DNA of 64,000 nucleotides, taken from assembly GCA_029204225.1 (NCBI GenBank), contig CM055095.1, positions 13,732,049 to 13,796,048 of the forward strand. Direction: 5' to 3'. The translations under genes and the position numbers were made by a program. The notes under the pieces are model-generated. The model was not told where the DNA came from, made no database searches, and saw only the letters and a program-made list of their open reading frames with translations. Shown here piece after piece: positions 54,698-64,000 of this stretch (position 1 is the first letter of the stretch; each line of letters begins with the position of its first letter). The stretch is from Diphasiastrum complanatum (Eukaryota; Streptophyta; Lycopodiopsida; Lycopodiales; Lycopodiaceae).

Positions 54698-54997
54698 ATC
54701 ATCCTAGTTGACCGCAATAATTCTGCTCTCTTCTCCGTTCGCGTTCTTCTATCTCCCTTGCCCCATCACTGCGCTCGGGACCGATACCGCTGTATTTTCA
54801 ATATCGCTTTCGAACGCAATTTAGGGTTCTTTTGATATTCCCTTTCTATCTTGCGTTCGAAACCGATATTTAGTTCTGGTATCGATCTCAAGCGTCTTCT
54901 TATCGCAAATTCTTTTGTTTTCATTCCTTGCGCTTGGATTCGATAATCAACTTACAGACTTTTTTTTTTTTTCAAATTTACTTTTTTTGATTTTAAG
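54698..54997 (+). promoter_or_regulatory. Putative 5' leader/intron of the H3-Ulp1 locus
   Basis: A pyrimidine-rich, ATG-free stretch with TTAGGGTT (near 54822), like the leader of a plant housekeeping gene. It ends in a long T-tract and TTTTAAG (54997), which looks like a splice acceptor. No start codon in the H3 frame is found, so the true first exon is not identified. Confidence 0.3.
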
Positions 54998-56906
54998 AAT
55001 GATGTCTGTGCCATAACCTCTGTACAACCATCCCATGCTCGTCTTCCCCCTGGTACTGGCCGTAGACGTGGCAGAAAGCAGATCTGGTTGAGGGAGATAA
55101 AAAAACTCCAGAGATCAACTGAATTGTTGATCCCTAGAGTTCCTTTCGGCCGATCTGTTAGAAATGTCACACTGTCACTTGGGCTAGATGTTCGTTTTGT
55201 CGTGACAGCCATGCAGGCCTTATAGGGTGCTGTTGAAGATTTTTTGTCCTAGCTTTTTTATTATTCTTGTCTTTTGGTCATGCATGGTAAGCGTGTCACC
55301 ATCATGCCAAAAGATTTCGTTATTCTCAAAAGACTTCGGGACTGTTATTCTAGTCTGCATGTGGATAACGCCAGCACCTCCAGAGACTTGCCTCTGGATA
55401 GAACAAACTTGCCAACTACCTCTAGGAGGAAAATAAAGCAGCCTGTCCCTAAGAAAGCTGGATCTCGAAGGCCAGCTGCTTCTCTTCCTCCTAGAGTTAT
55501 CTCTAGCAAGAGACCCCGTATTTTTCTGAGCTCTGAATCAGATGTTGGAGAATCTGATTCAGACCGAGAATCACCCTCTCCTCCTAGTGTTATTCGTCCA
55601 GCTCCTCAGAAGGTTTCTTCACCAAAAGTGAAGATTACCCAAGAGGAGCTCGAGAAAATAACCGAGAAATCTGTAAATATTGTGTCTACTTCTCTTTCTG
55701 CTCTTGTACATAATCTTTTTGTCAGAATTCCATACGATCCTATGTAGGTTTATTTTGATTCCGAGCATTATAACCAATATGAGACTTACTTAGCTAATAA
55801 AATTGATATTCTCGGCAATTATTTTAATTTTTTTCTTCCAGATTCAAATAGAAGCTATAGATTAGGTCCCAAATTTTGTGCCGAGCTGAAAGAAAAAACA
55901 TCAGAGATTACAAATGTTATAATAGAAGCCGAAGAAAACTTTTTGTAGCATAGTATTAATTCTAAATCTCATGGTGTAGTTTTTGTTGTTAGTCCATTTT
56001 TTATGGGAGCGGTGAAGGCAAAAGATGCCAATTTTGAAAGGGCTGTATATTTTATTTAATGCAGTCCAATGGCAAAATTTTATTTGATTCCATATGTAAA
56101 TAAGTAAGGATTGCTCGATTGTTTTTGTTGCTTTAATTTGAATTGTTGCAGTTGGCATTGCTTTAGTAAGTAAGGATTGCTTTAATAAGTAAGGATTGCT
56201 TTAATTTTTATTTTGATTGTTGCAGTCAGCATTGGAGCCTGAACATTCTTTCTGTAAAGATAAATAAGGAGGGAGCATCAAATTTTTAATGTGTAAAAGT
56301 AAATTCAGCTGCTAATACACAGAGAGAATTTGATTCTCTACTTCATGATGTCGATTGGGAAATACTGACAACGACAATCTCAATTGGAGAGATAACCATT
56401 AAATCTCTCAAGGTATATTCAATTTATCTCTGATATGCATGTATTGTTTCTAGTTTAAATCTATCATCATAGCATAAATAAATTTTTTGTCATAAAATTA
56501 CTAATTTTTGTTCAATATATGTAGTGTGTACAACAAAGGGACGATTTTAATTGTGCATGGTTCGTCCTGTACAATACAAAGTTCTTTTTTGAGTGGTATA
56601 ATTTACAAGTTGACGTAGATATTGAAAAGGTAATATTTTGTTCATTTGTAGTTCCTTTCATTCTGATTCATATTTCTTTATCATCATTGTTTGTAATTTG
56701 TTGATTCACGTGTTTTGTGATGACATTTCACTCTTGAGCCGTATACTCCCGACGATGTATATAGATTTCAGCAAGAGTTGATCAGAATCTATGTACAGAA
56801 CGGTGAAAGCGTTACACCTGAAATTGAGGGTCCTAAAAAACAAGCTGCTCCTGTCTTAACAACTTTTCAAGTTGCTCAGGATGCAGATAATATTATATAT
56901 GAATAG
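54998..56906 (+). pseudogene. Histone H3-like fold fused to a Ulp1-like (C48) cysteine protease, copy 1
   Basis: One frame covers four exons: 54998-56103, 56226-56412, 56525-56629 and 56739-56906, all with GT-AG introns in phase. Residues at 55085-55342 align with histone H3 from alpha-N to alpha-3: WLREIKKLQRSTELLI, a loop of canonical H3 length, and RVTIMPKD exactly (55292-55315). A Ser/Arg/Asp-rich linker follows (SRRKIKQPVPKK, SSESDVGESDSDRE). The C-terminal region has the Ulp1 pattern NQHWSLNILS, EFDSLL, QQRDDFNCAWFVL, giving candidate catalytic His (56230), Asp (56332), Gln (56534) and Cys (56552). Six internal stop codons occur, four TAG and two TAA, several where Gln is expected (for example H3 Gln93); there is no TGA and no frameshift. 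It could be a decaying gene, a transposon-borne gene, or one read with reassigned stops. The start is unknown. Confidence 0.75.
56098..56200 (+). repeat. Triplicated donor-like motif in intron 1
   Basis: AAGTAAGGATTGCT occurs three times in the first intron (from 56102, about 56168 and about 56183), and TTGTTGCAG acceptors occur twice (ending 56152 and 56225). The same set recurs 1955 bp further on in copy 2. Confidence 0.8.
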
Positions 56907-57131
56907 AAACGAGAATACCATGACGCTCTGCCGTCGATGGGAACACATGCAAAGAAATTTCTCAAAGCGTCCATGCAAGGTGCCATATGTGTCAATTGCC
57001 AGGGAAATAAAAGCATCAATAGAGTGCTTGTCGGAGCAGTGTTTTTTTCTTCTCTTGTGTTGCCATGTCTGCTGCTTCTCTTGGTGTGAAGGCAGAGCGA
57101 GGTAGTGGGTCCACGTGTGAGATCAACAACA
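56900..57131 (-). mobile_element. LINE 3' coding fragment in duplication unit 1
   Basis: On the minus strand this is the duplicate of the LINE C-terminus described at 58855-60256 (LLFPWQLTHMAPCMDAL-like block). It shows that the LINE was already next to the H3-Ulp1 gene before the duplication. Confidence 0.7.
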
Positions 57132-58861
57132 ACTTGGGCTAGATGTTCGTTTTGTCGTGACAGCCATGCAGGCCTTATAGGGTGCTGTTGAAGATTTTTT
57201 GTCCTAGCTTTTTTATTATTCTTGTCTTTTGGTCATGCATGGTAAGCGTGTCACCATCATGCCAAAAGATTTCGTTATTCTCAAAAGACTTCGGGACTGT
57301 TATTCTAGTCTGTATGTGGATAACGCCAGCACCTCCAGAGACTTGCCTCTGGATAGAACAAACTTGCCAACTACCTCTAGGAGGAAAATAAAGCAGCCTG
57401 TCCCTAAGAAAGCTGGATCTCGAAGGCCAGCTGCTTCTCTTCCTCCTAGAGTTATCCCTAGCAAGAGACCCCGTATTTTTCTGAGCTCTGAATCAGATGT
57501 TGGAGAATCTGATTCAGACCGAGAATCACCCTCTCCTCCTCGTGTTATTCGTCCAGCTCCTCAGAAGGTTTCTTCACCAAAAGTGAAGATTACCCAAGAG
57601 GAGCTCGAGAAAATAACCGAGAAATCTGTAAATATTGTGTCTACTTCTCTTTCTGCTCTTGTACATAATCTTTTTGTCAGAATTCCATACGATCCTATGT
57701 AGGTTTATTTTGATTCCGAGCATTATAACCAATATGAGACTTACTTAGCTAATAAAATTGATATTCTCGGCAATTATTTTAATTTTTTTCTTCCAGATTC
57801 AAATAGAAGCTATAGATTAGGTCCCAAATTTTGTGCCGAGCTGAAAGAAAAAACATCAGAGATTACAAATGTTATAATAGAAGCCGAAGAAAACTTTTTG
57901 TAGCATAGTATTAATTCTAAATCTCATGGTGTAGTTTTTGTTGTTAGTCCATTTTTTATGGGAGCGGTGAAGGCAAAAGATGCCAATTTTGAAAGGGCTG
58001 TATATTTTATTTAATGCAGTCCAATGGCAAAATTTTATTTGATTCCATATGTAAATAAGTAAGGATTGCTCGATTGTTTTTGTTGCTTTAATTTGAATTG
58101 TTGCAGTTGGCATTGCTTTAGTAAGTAAGGATTGCTTTAATAAGTAAGGATTGCTTTAATTTTTATTTTGATTGTTGCAGTCAGCATTGGAGCCTGAACA
58201 TTCTTTCTGTAAAGATAAATAAGGAGGGAGCATCAAATTTTTAATGTGTAAAAGTAAATTCAGCTGCTAATACACAGAGAGAATTTGATTCTCTACTTCA
58301 TGATGTCGATTGGGAAATACTGACAACGACAATCTCAATTGGAGAGATAACCATTAAATCTCTCAAAGTATATTCAATTTATCTCTGATATGCATGTATT
58401 GTTTCTAGTTTAAATCTATCATCATAGCATAAATAAATTTTTTGTCATAAAATTACTAATTTTTGTTCAATATATGTAGTGTGTACAACAAAGGGACGAT
58501 TTTAATTGTGCATGGTTCGTCCTGTACAATACAAAGTTCTTTTTTGAGTGGTATAATTTACAAGTTGACGCAGATATTGAAAAGGTAATATTTTGTTCAT
58601 TTGTAGTTCCTTTCATTCTGATTCATATTTCTTTATCATCATTGTTTGTAATTTGTTGATTCACGTGTTTTGTGATGACATTTCACTCTTGAGCCTTATA
58701 CTCCCGACGATGTATATAGATTTCAGCAAGAGTTGATCAGAATCTATGTACAGAACGGTGAAAGCGTTACACCTGAAATTGAGGGTCCTAAAAAACAAGC
58801 TGCTCCTGTCTTAACAACTTTTCAAGTTGCTCAGGATGCAGATAATATTATATATGAATAG
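57132..58861 (+). pseudogene. Histone H3-like/Ulp1-like fusion, 5'-truncated copy 2
   Basis: The second unit of the tandem duplication. It begins inside the H3 fold (LGLDVRF), so it lacks alpha-N and most of alpha-1, but it retains alpha-2, alpha-3, the linker and the whole Ulp1-like region. Exons by analogy are 57132-58058, 58181-58367, 58480-58584 and 58694-58861. The same TAG/TAA codons as in copy 1 are present. It cannot make the complete histone fold. Confidence 0.75.
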
Positions 58862-60256
58862 AAACGAGAATACCATGACGCTCTGCCGTCGATGGGAACA
58901 CATGCAAAGAAATTTCTCAAAGCGTCCATGCAAGGTGCCATATGTGTCAATTGCCAGGGAAATAAAAGCATCAATAGAGTGCTTGTCGGAGCAGTGTTTT
59001 TTCCTTCTCTTGTGTTGCCATGTCTGCTGCTTCTCTTGGTGTGAAGGCAGAGCGAGGTAGTGGGTCCACGTGTGAGATCAACAACAACATTTGCTCTCAA
59101 TCTTCATCTTCGCACATTTGTGAAGCCCATGTCGGGAGAAGACAATGTCAACTTACGCAAAGAGTGGGACGCGATAGAAGGAAGGACATGAGATTGCTCT
59201 ATGAGGACATGGAATCCTCCATCTCTGGCTATAGTGGTCGTTGCATCTCTGACAACACATAGCTGTGTGCCCACTTCCAGAAGCACAACGGAGGAAGTGG
59301 ATAGCAAGAGCAAATACCTGATCACAAACACACCTGGAGAGACCCAAGGCCGAAGGATGAGGTAGCCCCAAGTGAAGACGAAGAGCAGTGGTGAAGATGG
59401 TTAAAGACAACCGAAAGTGAGAAATAATAAGTCGAGTTGATAGCCAAGCCCTCGCATCTAGACCCGCACAAGAAAGAAACCGAGCTCGATGCAACACCGA
59501 AGGTGTCTCAGAGGCCATGTTTGAAAGAGTTTTCTTGTGCATGTGCTCCAAGAGGGTCTCTTGCAGGTGGTTTGAGCTGAAAGTGAGGAGTTGCTCAAAA
59601 GGAGGAAGACATTCTTGGAAAGAGAGGGGGAAAAGCTCCCGTGCAGCGATAAGGTGGTGCTGAAAAGGCAGAGAACCACTGTCCACATGAGCAATGCAAT
59701 CCACCAAGAGAGGTCGATTGGAAAAAAACCAAAAAGAAAAACCGGGGGTGACAAGAGCCCAGCTCCCAAGAAAAATTAGGCTCGGTTATCCATTTCTTGG
59801 ATAACCGAGCCTAATTTTGAGCTGAAAGGGTCTCCACACTATCCAAAGAACCAGGGCCCAAAAGGCAGCCAATAATATCCATAATAGAGCTGTCAAAGGA
59901 AGAAAGAAGACGCAGAAAGTCCTAAGTAGGGGGGAAAGTCCGCAGAAGGTAAGAAGGACACTAGCTGAAGCAAGATGTCAAGATGCCAAACACGACATGA
60001 GGGAATGAGCAGCATCCTCCTGGAGAGCCTCACCCAAAAAAGCAGAGTTGAAGAAAGCAGAACCATAAGGAACACCCAGAATGCGAATGCCATCCGGAGG
60101 AGCAAGGAAGCCTCGAGGAGGAACAAAGTCCGGGGAAAGAGCTGTTGGAGACCACACTGAACACTTGCGAGCTTGAATAGACAGACGAAGAGAAGCTAGT
60201 TGCTCACGGAAGCGAGTGTCTGTAATCATTAAGGAGCTTTTGTAGTAGATGGCCAC
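58855..60256 (-). mobile_element. LINE (non-LTR retrotransposon) fragment: end of reverse transcriptase to C-terminus
   Basis: On the minus strand: the end of reverse transcriptase (60256-59978, IQARKCSVWSPTALSPDF, IRILGVPYGSAFF), then a region with AWLSTR and LRLHLGLPHPSALGLSRCVC, and a zinc-knuckle-like C.C(8)H(3)C (CVCDQ...HFLRC, about 59340-59290). The C-terminal segment (59100-58855) has VVVDLTRG and FPWQLTHMAPCMDAL. The reading frame shifts at least three times, and the 5' part of the element (endonuclease, most of RT) is missing, as in a typical 5'-truncated insertion. Related LINEs are known in non-seed plants and other lineages. The element ends against the H3-Ulp1 gene. Confidence 0.82.
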
Positions 60257-60453
60257 AAAAAAATATACTGAAAATCATGGTAATATGTACTCACATTAAA
60301 AAATACCAATGTTGGATCACTACTCTTGCATGTTTGATATGACACACCAAATATTGCTTGCAATTTGCTCAAAATCAATGTCTCAATTTTCAACCCAGTA
60401 CGTTCGGTACAATAGGTTTCGGCCCAAAAGGGTCAAAACAAATTTATAAAATA
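60257..60453. other. No gene seen
   Basis: A short spacer between the LINE and the microsatellites. Confidence 0.4.
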
Positions 60454-60466
60454 CGCGCGCGCGCAT

Positions 60467-60509
<43 letters not shown>

Positions 60510-60516
60510 CATATAT
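60454..60516. repeat. Compound microsatellite (GC)n-(CA)n-(TA)n
   Basis: Three alternating purine-pyrimidine dinucleotide runs in succession, a sequence prone to Z-DNA and slippage. Confidence 0.95.
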
Positions 60517-60575
60517 TGAATCATGTCACTAGACCCACAATGAACCATATTATAGGGACACAACACAAGCTCTCC

Positions 60576-61018
<443 letters not shown>

Positions 61019-61790
61019 TCAGCATTTGCGTGTGCCGCTACTCCTGCCCTTGCCTCTCCCTCTATCCTTGTCCCGCACCCCAACCTGGCTCTCTCCTATC
61101 CCTCTGGCACTCCCCTTGTTGCCTCCGATCCTCCCACTCCTGCCACTGCCTCTAGGCCACCCCCTAGCCCATCGTGTCTGTGTGTTTGAGGTCCCAGGTC
61201 CCACATCCTGCAAAGGCCCTACGAACTGGGATAATGCCTAGCATGCGGCTGCTTGTGATGCCATGCTCCTGTCTACATACAACGAACCCAAGCCCCCTCT
61301 CGCTCTACCTATGGGGCACCTCCTAGGCCTAACTGGAGGTGAAAATGGCTTCGCCTGTGTCTCCGCATTGGGGTCCACTTGCAATTGCTCCATGTTACTC
61401 CCTCAGCTCCCTCCTCCTCCTGCTTATCCACCCACTCCTCGTAGTCAGCTAGAAACTCCCTCCCTCCCCCTCCGGTGAATCCTCCTCATCCCCTCCCTTC
61501 TCCCTCACCCGCCTCCTCCTTTCAATTGCCACAACTACATATGTAGGCGTTTTGCCACACGAAGCTGCCACGCGAACCCGAGACTTAGTTGAAATTTTGC
61601 CTTTTTTTTTTTGGCGTGGCTCATCCACGTGTAGCACATTCTTGCAAAAACTTTCAGGCAACCATGTTAGTAAAAAATGAGCTGACTGTGGGTGTGGGAG
61701 GAGGGTAAACAATTTTAAATTTTGGCATGGCTCAGCCACGCAAAAATTTCTAAAATCCAAATTTTTGACATTCATTTTTTTCTCAATCAT
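61019..61790 (-). other. Arg/Gly-rich low-complexity coding-like stretch, unassigned
   Basis: This stretch is unusually GC-rich for the window. On the minus strand, 61213-61019 reads as an Arg/Gly/Ser-rich tail (RGRGKGRSSG) and 61790-61449 includes a basic then acidic stretch (ERRRRVREKGGDEEDSPEGE). Frames are interrupted between them. This may be the remains of a transposon-encoded or nuclear protein; no family is recognised. Confidence 0.3.
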
Positions 61791-61863
61791 AATTAGTAAT
61801 TTACACTATTTCATTACAATTAGCTATTGTGGACCTTAGTTCCACGTTGATAACAAATTTTTT

Positions 61864-62217
61864 AACTTAACATTGTTAAATGTGCAAGTATTTTTTCAAC
61901 CAGATCGACTAAACAACAATTGGTGGTATGTTGTTCGAGTTAAGCCACGCGCAAGACATGTATTTGAAAATGCTTACATTAAGAATGAAATCGAGGACTT
62001 GAATATTGACAACAGAAACATGGTTGATGAGGATATGGAAATATCTCCAAGTCCTTTAAATATTGTTGAAAATACTATAAATGAATTGGATGATTCTGAC
62101 ACAAATGACAATATTGAGAGAGGGTCCGATTACTATAGTGATGATGGAATTCATCTAAGTGGAGATGAGTTGCAAGATGTATTGGCTGATGAATTTGAAT
62201 CTTGTGATGATGAATAA
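61864..62217 (+). mobile_element. CACTA transposon fragment: DUF4216-type end of a TNP2-like protein
   Basis: The plus-strand frame holds QVFFQPDRLNNNWWYVVRVKPRA, matching the DUF4216 signature (QVFY..D..N..W.VV...KPR) of En/Spm-CACTA proteins, followed by a long Asp/Glu/Asn-rich tail and TAA at 62215-62217. The acidic tail is normal for these proteins. The 5' part is missing. Confidence 0.65.
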
Positions 62218-63011
62218 ATTATATATACGTCACAACATTTTTTGTGATTTAATGATAGTGTACACAATTATTGCATCTTTATACATTCTTGTATTTTTTA
62301 AGTTTTTCTTGAATTTTATTAGGCAATCACTTCGGATTCATTTTAAATCAAATGCTTTCAAACCAATCTATATATATCCTATTAAAGATCTAGCAAAAAT
62401 TGATTCACCAAAGGAAAACAATTTAGTGAGCATACGTTGATCATTTATATATGCTTCAAAAACTTTCTCCTTCTGAAACATCCTCACTATATTGAAAATC
62501 TATAAAAGCAATATCTTCATATCCTCACTCTGGTCGAAATGACTTTTTTTTCAAAGAAGAAAAAAGTTGTAGATATACACCTGTTGGTTGCGATATTCCT
62601 TCTTTGCTCGTTTGCTCAGTCCAAAATGTCAACAATGCAATTCATCACAATCAAGTTACACAATCATGCAAATTATATATTGACATTGTCATCTTACTAA
62701 TATCATGAAAAGTGCTTACATAGAACATGAGAATTTATGCCTCTAACTATGTCAGATGACAAATTTGAAAGAAAATTTTTCACTCAACCGTGCTTACTAA
62801 AATTTTCAAAAAAACCAGTAGATTGTGAATATATCATTGAAGGGTAATTACAAATTATGTTAACCAGTAAGAATGTCTCAGTACACATTGATAATCACTT
62901 CATAATTTTCTAGAATATAAAACGATTACCATTTGTAACATATGACAGTACTAGAGAAATCAAGACATTTGATATCTAACCTAGCGAGTTATTAGCTTAA
63001 TCGTAAAAAAA
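62218..63011. other. No gene seen; spacer between two CACTA pieces
   Basis: AT-rich, with no recognised domain. It may include CACTA terminal sequence, but no CACTA...TAGTG ends were located. Confidence 0.35.
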
Positions 63012-64000
63012 TCACGTATAGTAGACATTTTGAAAATCACAGGTCAATTGTTTGCCATGCGTGGCACATGTTAAAAATGATGAGACAACACCAATGTGTC
63101 TGAAAAATCCATGCTTAATGTCATGGTTGAATTGATAACAAAAAATCCTATATGAATTGTTTTCACAGTTGCATTTGATCCTTGATAATTGATTTTGGTC
63201 TCGTGCACTACTTCGACTTTCATGATTGAAAGATGCCATCACATCACAGTAATAAGTTCGTCATTTCATATCAACTCGTTCAATGCGATGATGACGACCA
63301 TATGCCCACATTGCACTATACTTTCGATACTGCCACATATTAATTGTAATTAAGACAATAATCAATCTATTTTACAAAAAAAAAAAGCAACAAACAAACC
63401 CTTCAATCACATCCTCTTGCAAATTCTCATTCCATGTCAAATATGACTTGTCCCTTTGATCTTGCTTGTTGGAGTGTGTCAACCATCCATTCTATGGTGC
63501 ATTGGGCAATGGTTCAACATCACATGAAGGTGCAGCTTGACCCCTACACCTATTATGTTGGTGTCTATTTCTAGACAACACTCTTTTTTTTTTTTCTCTT
63601 GGTCGTACAATTCCAACCACTTATCCATCACTCCAGAATTATAGAACATGAAAGTAGAAAAAAAATTTCTAAGAAAAGGTGTCATTTTTAAGGAGCACCT
63701 ATACCTTGGGGTTTTTCGCCTTTTACCTCATTGTTCTCCTCATTATTCCATAGTCGTGGAATATACGAATGTATTTGAAGCAAAAATTCAGTGACATAAA
63801 TAAGAGATTCTTGCATTAACCACCCCTTGGCCATGCTTCCCTCTACTTGTCTTTTGACGTGCAAAATTTTTCAAAACTTTCATGAATCCCTCCAAAAAAA
63901 ACATCCACCTGTAAACATTTATTGCATTATGAGAGCAATGTTCAATGATAGAGAAAAAAAATGATACTAAATATATTGAAGCCACAAAAACCAAAATCAT
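63012..64000 (-). mobile_element. CACTA transposon fragment: DUF4218 and following region, running off the right edge
   Basis: On the minus strand the 64000-63788 frame has NVYRWMFFLEGFMKVLKNFARQ, the DUF4218 signature (RWMYP.ERF...LK...R), and 63685-63479 continues with a LRNFFSTFMFYNSGVMDKWLELY helix typical of the next segment. A further piece at 63242-63012 may be the start of DUF4216 (HGFFRHIGVVSSF). Frames shift between the pieces, so this copy is decayed. Its orientation is opposite to the piece at 61864-62217. Confidence 0.65.

Larger units (their letters stand above)
55177..59086 (+). repeat. Recent 1955-bp tandem duplication
   Basis: Units 55177-57131 and 57132-59086 differ at only about seven positions by eye (over 99.6% identical). 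The left edge lies in the loop of the H3 fold and the right edge inside the neighbouring LINE. Only one or two bases of homology are shared at the junction, so end joining or a replication slip is more likely than recombination between repeats. It could also be checked as an assembly artefact. Confidence 0.95.

Noticed and set aside
54998-56906. Calling the H3-like fold CENH3
   Set aside because: Loop 1 has canonical H3 length and the protein has a long C-terminal protease extension; nothing specific to centromeric H3 is visible.
56872-57105. A plus-strand frame continuing the fusion protein to a hydrophobic tail
   Set aside because: This part is antisense to a recognisable LINE C-terminus, so it is not part of the original gene.

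Overview
The window is nuclear DNA of a land plant, dominated by transposable-element remains. The plant call rests on a spliced stellacyanin-type phytocyanin gene, a plastid-type TPR gene tail, plant chromovirus, Athila/Tat-like and Ty1/copia fossils, CACTA domains, and very long GA/CT microsatellites. The LINE type and the dense, layered repeats would suit a large-genome lineage such as a fern, but the species cannot be fixed from the sequence. Host genes are sparse. The last four exons of a TPR-like gene lie at 4503-5645 (+). One complete two-exon gene, a stellacyanin-like blue copper protein, lies at 15186-16692 (-).

Layout. 1-3340: a Ty3/gypsy chromovirus with its 3' LTR, then a second Ty3 scrap, possibly inside an intron of the TPR gene. 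4503-5645: TPR exons. 6864-6939: GA tract. 8898-10223: Ty3 fossil (-). 13340-14110: copia fossil (+). 15186-16692: phytocyanin. 17590-18000: GC-rich palindrome, poly-G and a duplicated hairpin. 18685-18826: CT tract. 19990-20900: copia fossil. 24470-33918: copia element A (-), split by the insertion of a non-autonomous element B with two LTRs (25243-30237). 34691-35774: copia fossil. 36450-39251: Ty3 of Athila/Tat type (+). 39246-39775: unidentified coding scrap. 39768-44320: another Ty3 lineage (-). 44840-45585: copia fossil. 46038-52292: full-length copia element C (-), inserted into simple-repeat DNA. 52293-53675: stacked minisatellites.

The most unusual locus is 54998-59086. One reading frame holds a clear but divergent histone H3 fold (55085-55342), followed without interruption by a Ser/basic/acidic linker. 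GT-AG exons then continue it into a Ulp1-like (C48) cysteine protease with a plausible His, Asp, Gln and Cys catalytic set. Every in-frame interruption inside this region is TAG or TAA, never TGA, and no frameshift is visible. A 1955-bp segment that starts inside the H3 fold and ends inside a neighbouring LINE is duplicated in tandem at over 99% identity. I know of no described H3-Ulp1 fusion.

The right end holds a minus-strand LINE (to about 60256), compound microsatellites, an Arg/Gly-rich unassigned stretch, and CACTA transposon pieces in both orientations, one of which runs off the window edge.
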